Shown piece after piece: positions 33,156 through 41,815 of a stretch of DNA of 64,000 nucleotides. The notes under the pieces were generated by a model. It had not been told where the DNA came from and did not search any database. It saw only the letters and a list, made by a program, of their open reading frames with translations. Both the position numbers and the translations under genes were made by a program. Within the stretch, counting starts at the first letter, position 1, and every line of letters begins with the position of its first letter. Source of the stretch: Streptomyces dengpaensis (GTDB lineage Bacteria > Actinomycetota > Actinomycetes > Streptomycetales > Streptomycetaceae); assembly GCF_002946835.1 (NCBI RefSeq), contig NZ_CP026652.1, positions 5,642,001 to 5,706,000 of the forward strand, in the 5' to 3' direction.

Positions 33156-33470
33156 ATGGATGAATACGCGTTGCCTACAGGTCCCGAGGTGCCGGCTGCG
33201 GACAGGGTTCGGCAGAGCTGGGCAGCAACCGTCGCGGCGCTGCCTGTGGGGGCCCGCATCGAAGGAGAGGTCATCGGCCGCCAGCGATTCGGCGTCTTCA
33301 TCCAGATTGATGGCATGCCCGAAGCCGTGGGACTGGCTGAGGTCGGCAGCATGCCGCATGACATGGAGCTGCCCGCCATGGGGGCTGAAGTCACAGGCAC
33401 GGTCGTCTGGCATGCAGACCACAACCATCAGGTAAAGATCAAGCTGGACGAGTGGGACCGGCCTGAATGA
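33156..33470 (+). CDS. Small S1-type RNA-binding domain protein
   Basis: 104 residues from ATG 33156 (MDEYALPTGPEVPAADRVRQSW). The segment VGARIEGEVIGRQRFGVFIQIDGMPEAVGLAEVGSMPHDMELPAMGAEVTGTVVWHADHNHQVKIKLDEW follows the five-strand OB/S1 pattern: G-x-V at the start, GVFI in strand 3, and V-x-WxADxxxxQ-x-K in the last strands. Single-domain S1 proteins bind RNA; many accessory copies exist in Streptomyces with no assigned role. It is the last gene inside the island, about 140 bases from the right repeat. Confidence 0.7.
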   Translation: MDEYALPTGPEVPAADRVRQSWAATVAALPVGARIEGEVIGRQRFGVFIQIDGMPEAVGLAEVGSMPHDMELPAMGAEVTGTVVWHADHNHQVKIKLDEWDRPE

Positions 33471-33608
33471 TCGCTCGCTGGGCCGTCCCTGGGCCGTGCG
33501 AGGTCGCTCGGCAGTGACCGGCGGCGACAACCAGTGACAGGTCAGCTACCAGCGCGGTCGGGGAACGGCCAGGTCACGGGCCCCTGACCGAACGGGTTTC
33601 CTTCGAGG

Positions 33609-33634
33609 GGTAGCCGTCAGGCAAGATGGGTTGT
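33609..33634 (+). repeat. 26-bp direct repeat, right copy (attR-like)
   Basis: The same 26 bases as 30238-30263, located 41 bases before the EttA start. It must lie in or next to that gene's promoter, so the element integrated without cutting the coding sequence and may have kept the promoter on its right-hand end. Confidence 0.8.
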
Positions 33635-33674
33635 ATCTGCCCACTGCCGATTTCAAGCGTCCGGACGGTTTCTC

Positions 33675-35339
33675 TTGGCTGAGTTCATTTACACCATGCG
33701 CAAGACGCGCAAGGCGCACGGCGACAAGGTGATCCTCGACGACGTCACCTTGAACTTCCTGCCGGGTGCCAAGATCGGTGTGGTCGGTCCGAACGGTGCC
33801 GGTAAGTCCACCGTTCTCAAAATCATGGCGGGGCTCGAGCAGCCCTCCAACGGTGACGCGTTCCTGTCGCCCGGTTACAGCGTCGGCATGCTGCTCCAGG
33901 AGCCGCCGCTCGACGAGTCCAAGACGGTTCTGGAGAACGTCCAGGACGGGGCCCGCGAGGTCATGGACAAGCTCAAGCGCTTCAACGAGGTCGCCGAGCT
34001 GATGGCCACCGACTACTCGGACGCGCTCCTGGACGAGATGGGCAAGCTCCAGGAGGACCTGGACCACGCGAACGCCTGGGACCTGGACACCCAGCTCGAG
34101 CAGGCCATGGACGCCCTCGGCTGCCCCCCCGGCGACTGGGCCGTCACCAACCTCTCCGGTGGTGAGCGTCGCCGCGTCGCGCTGTGCAAGCTGCTCCTCG
34201 AAGCCCCCGACCTGCTGCTTCTCGACGAGCCCACCAACCACCTGGACGCCGAGTCCGTGCAGTGGCTGGAGCAGCACCTCGCGAAGTACCCCGGCACCGT
34301 CGTCGCCGTCACCCACGACCGGTACTTCCTCGACAACGTCGCGCAGTGGATCCTCGAGCTCGACCGCGGCCGCGCCATTCCGTACGAGGGCAACTACTCC
34401 ACGTACCTCGACAACAAGGCCTCCCGCCTGAAGATCGAGGGCCAGAAGGACGCCAAGCGCGCCAAGCGGCTCAAGGAAGAGCTCGAGTGGGTGCGGTCCA
34501 ACGCCAAGGGGCGGCAGGCCAAGTCCAAGGCCCGTCTCGCGCGGTACGAGGAGATGGCCGCCGAGGCCGACAAGATGCGGAAGCTGGACTTCGAGGAGAT
34601 CCAGATCCCGCCGGGCCCCCGCCTGGGCTCCATCGTCGTCGAGGTCAACAACCTCTCCAAGGCCTTCGGCGACAAGGTCCTCATCGACGATCTCTCCTTC
34701 ACGCTGCCGCGTAACGGCATCGTCGGTGTCATCGGCCCGAACGGCGCCGGCAAGACCACCCTCTTCAAGATGATCCAGGGCCTGGAGGAGCCGGACTCCG
34801 GTTCCATCAAGGTCGGCGACACCGTCAAGATCTCGTACGTCGACCAGGGTCGCGAGAACATCGACCCGAAGAAGTCGCTGTGGGCCGTCGTCAGCGACGA
34901 GCTGGACTACATCAATGTGGGCCAGGTCGAGATGCCTTCGCGCGCCTACGTCTCCGCGTTCGGGTTCAAGGGCCCCGACCAGCAGAAGCCGGCCGGCGTC
35001 CTCTCCGGTGGTGAGCGCAACCGCCTCAACCTCGCGCTGACCCTCAAGCAGGGCGGCAACCTGCTGCTCCTCGACGAGCCGACCAACGACCTCGACGTCG
35101 AGACGCTGTCCTCCCTGGAGAACGCGCTCCTGGAGTTCCCGGGTGCGGCCGTGGTCGTCTCCCACGACCGCTGGTTCCTCGACCGGGTCGCGACGCACAT
35201 CCTCGCGTACGAGGGCGACTCCAGGTGGTTCTGGTTCGAGGGCAACTTCGAGTCGTACGAGAAGAACAAGATCGAGCGGCTCGGCCCGGACGCGGCGCGT
35301 CCGCACCGTGCCACCTACAAGAAGCTGACCCGGGGCTGA
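33675..35339 (+). CDS. ettA: ABC-F protein, energy-dependent translational throttle EttA
   Basis: 554 residues starting at TTG 33675 (LAEFIYTMRKTRKAHGDKVILDDVTLNFLPG). Two ABC domains are present without membrane segments: P-loops GVVGPNGAGKST near residue 36 and GVIGPNGAGKTT near 352, signature motifs NLSGGERRR and LSGGERNR, and Walker B LLLLDEPTNHLD and LLLLDEPTNDLD. Between the domains is the ABC-F linker (RLKEELEWVRSNAKGRQAKSKARLARYEEM). An arm insertion in domain 1 (residues about 95-135) matches EttA. EttA binds the ribosomal E site and links translation to the ATP/ADP ratio. The thioesterase-like gene starts 7 bases after its stop. Confidence 0.93.
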   Translation: MAEFIYTMRKTRKAHGDKVILDDVTLNFLPGAKIGVVGPNGAGKSTVLKIMAGLEQPSNGDAFLSPGYSVGMLLQEPPLDESKTVLENVQDGAREVMDKLKRFNEVAELMATDYSDALLDEMGKLQEDLDHANAWDLDTQLEQAMDALGCPPGDWAVTNLSGGERRRVALCKLLLEAPDLLLLDEPTNHLDAESVQWLEQHLAKYPGTVVAVTHDRYFLDNVAQWILELDRGRAIPYEGNYSTYLDNKASRLKIEGQKDAKRAKRLKEELEWVRSNAKGRQAKSKARLARYEEMAAEADKMRKLDFEEIQIPPGPRLGSIVVEVNNLSKAFGDKVLIDDLSFTLPRNGIVGVIGPNGAGKTTLFKMIQGLEEPDSGSIKVGDTVKISYVDQGRENIDPKKSLWAVVSDELDYINVGQVEMPSRAYVSAFGFKGPDQQKPAGVLSGGERNRLNLALTLKQGGNLLLLDEPTNDLDVETLSSLENALLEFPGAAVVVSHDRWFLDRVATHILAYEGDSRWFWFEGNFESYEKNKIERLGPDAARPHRATYKKLTRG

Positions 35340-35345
35340 TCGATC

Positions 35346-35780
35346 TTGCGGCACATCTACCGCTGCCCGCTGCGCTGGGCGGACATGGACGCGTACGGCC
35401 ACATCAACAACGTGGTCTTCCTCCGCTATCTGGAGGAGGCGCGCATCGACTTCCTGTTCCGCCCGGAGAAGGACTTCAAGCAGGGGTCTGTGGTGGCGCG
35501 CCACGAGATCGACTACAAGCGGCAGCTGGTCCACCGGCACACGCCGGTGGACATCGAGCTGTGGATCACGGAGATCAGGGCGGCGTCCTTCACGATCACG
35601 TATGAGGTCAAGGACCCGGACCAGGTCTACGTACGGGCCTCGACCGTGATAGTGCCGTTCGACTTCCAGGCCCAGCGCCCGCGCCGTCTCACCGCCGAGG
35701 AACGGGAGTTCCTGGAGGAGTACCGGGACGACGAGGGCGACGCGGACGGCGAGAAGGACGCAGAGGCCGTCGCGGCATGA
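35346..35780 (+). CDS. Acyl-CoA thioesterase (4HBT hot-dog fold)
   Basis: 144 residues from TTG 35346 (LRHIYRCPLRWADMDAYGHINNVVFLRYLEEARIDFLF). The RWADMDAYGHINNVVFLRYLEEAR segment is the hot-dog active-site signature with the catalytic Asp. HEIDYKRQLVHRHTPVDIELWITEI and ASFTITYEV complete the fold. The acidic tail (EEYRDDEGDADGEKDAEAVAA) is an extra. It hydrolyses acyl-CoA or similar thioesters; the natural substrate is unknown. It is co-transcribed with ettA and overlaps the next gene by ATGA. Confidence 0.88.
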   Translation: MRHIYRCPLRWADMDAYGHINNVVFLRYLEEARIDFLFRPEKDFKQGSVVARHEIDYKRQLVHRHTPVDIELWITEIRAASFTITYEVKDPDQVYVRASTVIVPFDFQAQRPRRLTAEEREFLEEYRDDEGDADGEKDAEAVAA

Positions 35781-36475
35781 CCGTCCTGCACCTCGCCGAC
35801 ACCGGGGAGGCGGCGGACCTCGCCGCCTTCCTCTCCCGGCTGATCCACTACGACCGTGCGGCGGCCGTACGACTGCAGGCCGCCGGGACCGCCCTCGCGG
35901 TCTTCGGCCGCCCGCCGTCCTTCGAGGTCCTCGCCATCCGTACGGCGCGCCTCGCCAAGCCGTACGAGAACGGGCTCGACGTCACCCTCGACGTGACCGT
36001 CTCCGCCGGTGAACTCCTGGAGTCCATCGACGAGCCGGGCGCCACGGCGGAGGTCCCGCAGGCCGTCACCGGACCGCCGTGGGCCGGGGTGCTGCCGCCC
36101 CGTGGCGGCTGGCGGCAGGAACCGGGGCTGCCCGCCCTGGACGCCGTACGCGCGATGGTTGCCGCCGCGGTCGCCGAATTCCGGTCCCGTACCGAGGAGT
36201 TGGCGCCCGAGGGCCGTACCCGCGCCGAACTCGACCGGATCGGGCGGGAGATCTGGTCCCGGCCGGTCGGCGACACCGGCCTTCCGGTACGGGCCGCGCA
36301 CGCGGCGCAGTCGCTCGGATTCCTCCGCCCCGTGAGCCCGGAACGCCAGGTCGCCCCCGGCGAGAGCCTGTTGGGGCTGTACTCGTCGGGTGCGTGGCTC
36401 CGGCTGCGAACGCCGTACGGGTCGATCGCCGTGCGCAGGGCGGGACTTGGGGCGCTGGACGTCAGCGTCCGCTGA
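35777..36475 (+). CDS. Conserved actinobacterial hypothetical protein
   Basis: 232 residues, with ATG overlapping the thioesterase stop. Readable blocks are LAAFLSRLIHYDRAAAVRLQAAGTALAVFGRPPSFEVLAIRTARL, LDVTVSAGELLESID, PPWAGVLPPRGGWRQEPGLPALDAVRAMVAAAVAEFRSRTEEL and SLLGLYSSGAWLRLRTPYGSIAVRR. It has no signal peptide, membrane helix or enzyme motif that I recognise. Coupling to the thioesterase and ettA makes it part of a small housekeeping operon. Confidence 0.75.
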   Translation: MTVLHLADTGEAADLAAFLSRLIHYDRAAAVRLQAAGTALAVFGRPPSFEVLAIRTARLAKPYENGLDVTLDVTVSAGELLESIDEPGATAEVPQAVTGPPWAGVLPPRGGWRQEPGLPALDAVRAMVAAAVAEFRSRTEELAPEGRTRAELDRIGREIWSRPVGDTGLPVRAAHAAQSLGFLRPVSPERQVAPGESLLGLYSSGAWLRLRTPYGSIAVRRAGLGALDVSVR

Positions 36476-36529
36476 CCGCCCCCCCGTGCCTTTGCGGCGC
36501 GGATCACGCGTGGCCGCGTGTGGTGGCGC

Positions 36530-37146
36530 TGGGCGACCCCACCGTGCTGTTGGTCCCCGACACCGCCTTCCACGCGGCCGGACGGGCTGGTACAGACCGG
36601 TGATCCGGACGCGCACCTGCGGGCCACCGGGCCGGTCGACGAGGGTGAGGCGCGCGCCGGGCTTGAGCCCGAGACGGCCGGCGGCCGTGTCGGGCAGGGC
36701 GACATCGAGGACCGGGCCGCCCGGGCGGCTGGGCAGCCGCCCGGCGGTGACCCGTATCTGGGTGTGGTCGAGGGCGGCGAAGTGGGTGAGGTCCGGGTCG
36801 CCGGGTCGCCCGGCGGGCGCCCGCAACGAGCGGGGGAGTGCGTACGGGCCCGAGCGCACCAGGGTGCGCAGCGTCACCGGGAACCCGTCGAAGGTCTGCT
36901 CCGCTCCCTTGCGTACGGCGGTGTCGGCGGCCTCGCGCTGCTCCGCGGGGACGCCGGCGCGGACGATCAGCGCGGTGTCGACGGCGTTGCGGGGTTCCTG
37001 GAGCGCGTGCCGCAGGGAGGCGTCGCCGATCGCGCCGGAGTACGCGGTGAGGGTCGCGAGCACCGCCGTCGTCAGCAGGACGGTGAGCAGCGCGGCGACG
37101 AGCAGCAGGGGTGCGCCCGCGCCCGCAAGAAGACGAACCCCGTCAC
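36530..37146 (-). pseudogene. FtsX-like ABC transporter permease, N-terminal fragment
   Basis: The start GTG at 37146 gives VTGFVFLRARAH, but a frame change follows at once. The sequence then reads GAPLLLVAALLTVLLTTAVLATLTAYSGAIGDASLRHALQEPRNAVDTALIVRAGV, and later PDLTHFAALDHTQIRVTAGRLPSRPGGPVLDVALPDTAAGRLGLKPGARLTL and VRVRITGLYQPV. This is the start of a MacB-like periplasmic core in large Streptomyces permeases. After about 36600 it no longer makes sense, so more than 600 residues are missing and the frame is broken near codon 12. It is not the parent of the intact permease at 55043-56401. Confidence 0.75.
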
Positions 37147-37305
37147 CCGGCTCCCGCCGTTGTCCCGGATCTCGGACTTTCGCGCGATGCTGTCAGAGGG
37201 GAGGGGCGGGGGTAAGCGCTTGTAGCGCGGGCTTGACCGGATCGTGACCGGATTCCGGCGACGGACGACCGGAATGCGCGCGTCGGGCGTCAGGGGCGGC
37301 CGGTG

Positions 37306-37719
37306 TCAGCCCGCCGTGTTCACCATCGAGGCCGCCGCGTACGTCAGGTAGTTCCACAGCGTGTGCTCGTGCTCCTCGGAGAGGCCGAGCTCCTCGACGG
37401 CGACGCGCATGTGCTTGAGCCAGGCGTCGTGCGCGGCCTGGTTGACGGTGAACGGGGCGTGGCGCATCCGCAGCCGGGGGTGGCCGCGGTTCTCGGTGTA
37501 CGTCGTCGGGCCGCCCCAGTACTGGATCAGGAACAGCGTGAGGCGCTCCTCGGCAGGGCCCAGGTCCTCCTCGGGATACATGGACTTCAGCAACGGGTCC
37601 TCGGCGACACCCTCGTAGAAACGGTGCACGAGGCGGCGGAAGGTCTCCTCGCCTCCGACCTGCTCGTAGAAGGTCTGTTCCTGAAGGGTGCCGCGCCGAA
37701 TCTCTTTCACGCCTCCCAT
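37306..37719 (-). CDS. glbO: Group II truncated haemoglobin
   Basis: 137 residues from ATG 37719 (a GTG at 37710 is possible). TFYEQVGGEETFRRLVHRFYEGVAEDPLLKSMYPEEDLGPAEERLTLFLIQYWGGPTTYTENRGHPRLRMRHAPFTVNQAAHDAWLKHMRVAVEEL shows the 2-on-2 globin pattern. It has B10 Tyr in HRFYEGV, proximal His in RMRHAPF and the group II Trp in AHDAWLKHM. Such proteins bind oxygen or handle nitric oxide and peroxide stress. The gene lies divergent from a methyltransferase gene across a tandem-repeat promoter region. Confidence 0.92.
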   Translation of the reverse strand: MGGVKEIRRGTLQEQTFYEQVGGEETFRRLVHRFYEGVAEDPLLKSMYPEEDLGPAEERLTLFLIQYWGGPTTYTENRGHPRLRMRHAPFTVNQAAHDAWLKHMRVAVEELGLSEEHEHTLWNYLTYAAASMVNTAG

Positions 37720-37761
37720 GGTCTCAGACCGCGTGACCGAGGACTCGAGACCTAGGACCAT

Positions 37762-37861
37762 CACCGCGCGTGCCCGTTCGGCCCGTCACCGCGCGTGCCC
37801 GTTCGGCCCGTCACCGCGCGTGCCCGTTCGGCCCGTCACCGCGCGTACCCGATCGGCCGGT
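37762..37861 (+). repeat. 25-bp tandem repeat, four copies
   Basis: Three identical 25-bp units starting CACCGCGCGTGCCCGTTCGG and a fourth with three substitutions fill the space between the globin start (37719) and the methyltransferase start (37904). The array must lie in or near both promoters. Confidence 0.95.
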
Positions 37862-37903
37862 CCGACGCTCGCCTCGCGGCCTGTCCCGCAGCACAGTGGA
37901 GGT

Positions 37904-38887
37904 ATGAGCGCGCACGCTCTCGACCACGACCTCGACGACGTCGCCACCCTGGCGCGGGCGGCTCTCGTGCGCGAGATCGACAGCAGCGGCGCCTGGGACG
38001 CCGACCCGGTCTGGCGGGAGGCGTTCGAGGCGGTCCCGCGCCACCTCTTCGTGCCGTACTACTACATCGGCGTCGTGGGCGGCTTCGAGCGCGTATGGGG
38101 CCAGGACCCCGACCCGGCCAGCAGGGAGCGCTGGGTGCGCGGGGCGTACGCGGACACCCCGCTGGCCACCCGGGTGCGCGACGGGGTTCTGGTGTCCTCC
38201 AGCAGCCAGCCGTCGCTGATGGCGATGATGCTGACGGAACTGGGCGTACGGGACGGGGACGCCGTCCTGGAGATCGGCGCCGGAACCGGCTACAACGCCG
38301 CCCTGCTCGCCCACCGCCTCGGCGACGACCTGGTGACCACGATCGACCTCGACCCGGAGATCACCGAGTCCGCGCGGCGGCATCTGGCCACCGCCGGGTA
38401 CCACCCGACCGTCGTCACGGGCGACGGCGCGCGCGGAGTCCCCGAGCGCGCCCCCTTCGACCGGATCATCGCCACCTGCACGCTGACCTCGGTCCCGCGC
38501 CCCTGGCTGGCCCAGTGCAACCCGGGCGCCCGCATCCTCGCGCCGATGGCCACCGGCCTGATCGCGCTGGAGGTCCGGGACGCCGGGCACGCCGAGGGGC
38601 GCTTCCTGCACACACCCGCCTATTTCGTGCCCCTGCGCGGCGAGACCCGGCCCGGGCTGCCGGAGCCGCAGCAACTGAGCGGGCTGCCGCGCCGGGTCAG
38701 GAGCCACGAGCTGTTCCGGTTCCTGTTGAACCTGACGGCGCGCAGCCTCGACCCGTACGAGTCGTACGCGCTGTGGGAGCTCGAGAACCAGCCTTCGCGC
38801 GAGAGGTACGGGATCACGGTCAGCGGCGACCGCTCCTGGGCGTGGCTGGACGACCCCGAGGGGCCGTACGCCTGGCCGCTGCCGTGA
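37904..38887 (+). CDS. PCMT-like protein methyltransferase
   Basis: 327 residues from ATG 37904, with GTGGAGG very close upstream. The SAM-binding core is AVLEIGAGTGYNAALLAHRLGDDLVTTIDLDPEITESARRHL, preceded by the PCMT-type RHLFVPYYYIG and SSSSQPSLMAMMLTELG, and followed by APFDRIIATCTLTSVPRPWLAQCNPGARILAPM. A C-terminal extension of about 100 residues beyond the usual PCMT length ends GITVSGDRSWAWLDDPEGPYAWPLP. Relatives include methyltransferases paired with ATP-grasp peptide systems; here the nearest such system is 30 kb away. The substrate is unknown. Confidence 0.8.
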   Translation: MSAHALDHDLDDVATLARAALVREIDSSGAWDADPVWREAFEAVPRHLFVPYYYIGVVGGFERVWGQDPDPASRERWVRGAYADTPLATRVRDGVLVSSSSQPSLMAMMLTELGVRDGDAVLEIGAGTGYNAALLAHRLGDDLVTTIDLDPEITESARRHLATAGYHPTVVTGDGARGVPERAPFDRIIATCTLTSVPRPWLAQCNPGARILAPMATGLIALEVRDAGHAEGRFLHTPAYFVPLRGETRPGLPEPQQLSGLPRRVRSHELFRFLLNLTARSLDPYESYALWELENQPSRERYGITVSGDRSWAWLDDPEGPYAWPLP

Positions 38888-38950
38888 CCACGTACGTCTG
38901 CGCCCGCAGGCGTGTCCGTGTCCTGGACCGCCTACGTCCGCACGCGTGCC

Positions 38951-40279
38951 TTATCCGCGCCGGATGGTGATCGTCGTCCAGGCGCCCACGTGCACCCGGT
39001 CGCCGTCCTGGAGCGGAACCGGCACGAACGGCTGGATGGGCTCCTCGCCGCCGTTGACCGTGGTCCCGTTCGTGGAGTTCTGGTCGACGACTGCCCAGCT
39101 GCCGTCCGGCTGCTGGACCAGGACCGCGTGCTGGTGCGAGACGCCCGGGTCCTCCGGGGGCACCGACAGATCGATGTCCGGGGTGTCGCCGGTGGAGTGC
39201 CTGCGGCGGCCGATCGTGATCTGGTTGCCGCTGAGCGGGCGCTGCTGCTCCGGCGAGTACGCGGGGAGGTTGAGCCCCGCGGCCTCGGGCCCTGAGCGCT
39301 GCATCATCGCCATGAAGTACGCGCGGTCGGGACCGATCGTCGCGGTCCAGGCCAGCGGCTGCTGCTGGTGGACGGCGCCGGGGCGGCCGGGCGGGGCCTG
39401 GGTCGGGCCGGGCTGCGGGTAGCCGTAGCCACCGCCGGGGCCGCCGCCCTGACCCGCACCGCCGGGACCGCCGTTCGGCGTACCGGTCGACGGCGGGGAG
39501 ATCACCCAGTCGTCGTCACCGCCGCCGAAGGACGGGCCGCCGGGCGGCGACGGAGGGGTCTGCGACGGGAAGCCGGGCGAGGCCGGCTGCTGGGTGAAGG
39601 CCTGCGGGGCGCCGGGGCCACCTGCCGGGGGCCCGGGCGGCGGCGGAACCGGACGTGAGGGATCGCCGCCGAAGCCCGAGGGACCGGCGAACGGCGCAGC
39701 CGGACCCGGCTGAGCGGGCGGACCCGGCGGGATCGGCTCGGCGGGCCGGTTCATCTGCGAGGGCCGCGAGCTCTGGTACTCGAACGGGTCATGACCGGGA
39801 CCCGCGCCAGGACCTCCAGGACCCGCGCCGGGACCGGTGGGCTGCCCCGGCTCCTGCTGCTGGAACCGCAGCGCCGGATTCGGACCCCCAGGAACCCCAG
39901 GACCGCCGGGGCCTCCAAGACCACCGGGGCCCCCAGGAGCCCCCGGCCCGGGCGCGGGCGGACGCGGCGCGGCCGGCGTGTACGAGGTCGCCGTATTGGT
40001 CAGGAAGTTCCACCGGCACTCCTCGCAGAACGGCGCGGCGCCCTCGCGGGGCGTACGGCACTGCGGGCAGAGCTGCGGCTCGGGGTCGGGCACCGCGGAC
40101 AGGTGCGGGCGCCCACCCGGGCCGTGCGGCGGCGGGGGCGAACCGGGCGGCGGATAGCCGTAACCCGCGGCCGGTGGCGGCGGCGGAGGCGGCGGGGGCA
40201 CGGAACCGGCCATGCGGTGACCGCAGACCTCGCACCAGTCGTCGGAACCCGACTGGTGTCCGTTCGGGCAGGTCGGCAT
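38951..40279 (-). CDS. FHA-domain signalling protein with zinc ribbons
   Basis: 442 residues. The N-terminus has two zinc-ribbon knuckles (CPNGHQSGSDDWCEVCG and CPQCRTPREGAAPFCEECRW) around a poly-proline run. A 220-residue Pro/Gly-rich linker follows, then a C-terminal FHA domain: NQITIGRRRHSTGDTPDIDLSVPPEDPGVSHQHAVLVQQPDGSWAVVDQNSTNGTTVNG, with the phosphothreonine-binding GR, SH and NG residues. FHA proteins bind phospho-Thr peptides. As the last gene of the operon with a PknG-like kinase and a PP2C phosphatase, it is the natural reader of that kinase, like GarA in mycobacteria, though with a different layout. Confidence 0.9.
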   Translation of the reverse strand: MPTCPNGHQSGSDDWCEVCGHRMAGSVPPPPPPPPPAAGYGYPPPGSPPPPHGPGGRPHLSAVPDPEPQLCPQCRTPREGAAPFCEECRWNFLTNTATSYTPAAPRPPAPGPGAPGGPGGLGGPGGPGVPGGPNPALRFQQQEPGQPTGPGAGPGGPGAGPGHDPFEYQSSRPSQMNRPAEPIPPGPPAQPGPAAPFAGPSGFGGDPSRPVPPPPGPPAGGPGAPQAFTQQPASPGFPSQTPPSPPGGPSFGGGDDDWVISPPSTGTPNGGPGGAGQGGGPGGGYGYPQPGPTQAPPGRPGAVHQQQPLAWTATIGPDRAYFMAMMQRSGPEAAGLNLPAYSPEQQRPLSGNQITIGRRRHSTGDTPDIDLSVPPEDPGVSHQHAVLVQQPDGSWAVVDQNSTNGTTVNGGEEPIQPFVPVPLQDGDRVHVGAWTTITIRRG

Positions 40280-40363
40280 GTCGGCGCTTCCCCCTCTCCT
40301 TTTCCGGTCGTTGTGACCGGGTTTCTCCGGCTCCTTGCGGGAACCGGGCTCGCTACTTCTTCT

Positions 40364-41710
40364 TTACTTCTTTACACGAACAGTCTTGGTGGACCGTGTC
40401 TCGAGCGTCATCTCGTCGGCCTCTTCGACCTTCGCCTTCAATCGCACAGTACCTGCCGCGGCGTCGACGACGTCCACCACCTTCGCCAGCAGTTTCGCAG
40501 TATCGGCGTTACCGGAGGCGCTGGCGAGCTGAACAGCGCGTCCCAGCTTGGCCGTTGCCCCGTCGACATCTCCCGATTTGCGCAGATCGAGACCCTGTTG
40601 GATGACTTGCGCCAGTTCCGCCTGACCTGTGTAGTGGGCGACTTGGGGGTTGATGCTCGTCGAGGCCGCCATGTCGTCGGTCCACACGGCCCGTACGAGG
40701 CCCTGCGCGCCGAGGTTCTGCACGCTGCCGTCCCCCTGCGGGATCACCAGCGAGACCCGGGCGGCCAGCATCTCCTGGCCGATCCCGGCGGTGGGGACCT
40801 CGACGCACACGTGGTAGTCGCGGGACTCGTCGCCCCAGGAGCCGGTGGGGTAGTCCCCGGCGCGCGGGCCCGCCTCGGTGCGGCGGTCGGTCAACTCCTC
40901 GACCGTGGGAGCGACTTGCTTGACGAACTTGATCTCCGTGCCGACCGGCGTCCAGAGCCGCAGGGAGACGTCCGCGACCTCCTTGCCCATGGCCGTCTCC
41001 ATCATCTGCGTGAAGTCGGCGGAGAGGGCGGCCGGGTCGGCGACGATGTCGGCGGTGCCGAGCAGCGCCGAGGCGATTCCGGTGACCTCCTTGACCTCCC
41101 AGTCGGTGCCCACTCCACGCGCGTCACACGTGAACCGTCCGGCACAGGAGTCGAGGGCCGCCTTCAGGTCCTTGGGCGACTCGTGTTCGTTGCGGCCGTC
41201 GGTGAGCAGGATGCCGTGCCGGATCGAGACCTCCGCCGAGGACAGCAGCCGGTCGGCGAGGCGCAGCCAGGTGCCGATCGCCGTACCGCCGCCCGCGCTC
41301 AGCTTGCGCAGCGCCTGCTTGGCCTGGTCGCGGGTGGTCGCGTCGGCGACCGCCAGCCGCCCGCTGCCGGGATAGACCTCCTTGGCGATGTGCGTGCCGC
41401 CGATCACCGCGAAGTGCACACCGTCGCGCAGGGTGTCGATCGCGGCGGCCGTCGCGTCCCGTGCGTTGCGCATCTTCGTCGGCGGGTAGTCCATCGAGCC
41501 GGAACAGTCGACCATGATCGCCACGGCGGCGTCCGGTCCCTGGCCGGGTGCGTACAAGTGTGGTGCCGCGACCGCGCTTCCGATGGTGCCGCCGCCGGTC
41601 GCGCTCACCGTGACGATCGCGTTGACCTCGCGGCCGCCCTCGGGCAGGTACTCGTTCTGGTAGACGTCGACCGAGAACTGCGGCACGTTCGACTTCGAGA
41701 AATTGGCCAT
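40364..41710 (-). CDS. VWA-domain protein
   Basis: 448 residues. After an 80-residue beta-rich lead (FSVDVYQNEYLPEGGREVNAIVTVSATGGG) comes a von Willebrand A domain with MIDAS motif IMVDCSGSMD, then TAIGTWLRLADRLL and HGILLTDGRNEHE. The C-terminal half ends with a helical region, VIQQGLDLRKSGDVDGATAKLGRAVQLASASGNADTAKLLAKVVDVV. It is cytosolic with no signal peptide. VWA proteins mediate protein contacts. Here it lies between the phosphatase and FHA genes and may scaffold the complex. Confidence 0.88.
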   Translation of the reverse strand: MANFSKSNVPQFSVDVYQNEYLPEGGREVNAIVTVSATGGGTIGSAVAAPHLYAPGQGPDAAVAIMVDCSGSMDYPPTKMRNARDATAAAIDTLRDGVHFAVIGGTHIAKEVYPGSGRLAVADATTRDQAKQALRKLSAGGGTAIGTWLRLADRLLSSAEVSIRHGILLTDGRNEHESPKDLKAALDSCAGRFTCDARGVGTDWEVKEVTGIASALLGTADIVADPAALSADFTQMMETAMGKEVADVSLRLWTPVGTEIKFVKQVAPTVEELTDRRTEAGPRAGDYPTGSWGDESRDYHVCVEVPTAGIGQEMLAARVSLVIPQGDGSVQNLGAQGLVRAVWTDDMAASTSINPQVAHYTGQAELAQVIQQGLDLRKSGDVDGATAKLGRAVQLASASGNADTAKLLAKVVDVVDAAAGTVRLKAKVEEADEMTLETRSTKTVRVKK

Positions 41711-41815
41711 GGCTTCTTCGTCCCCCTCAGGGCCATCCCCACGGGCGGAGGTGATGACTGTATGCGGACCGGTCCCCTCCGGTCCGAGGCCGTCCCCGTT
41801 GCGTTCTCAACGGCC

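Noticed and set aside
33546..35540. A 664-residue open frame antisense to ettA
   Set aside because: It is the mirror frame of a highly conserved ABC-F gene. Its Leu/Val/Asp/Glu-rich sequence has no domain and arises from high third-position GC.
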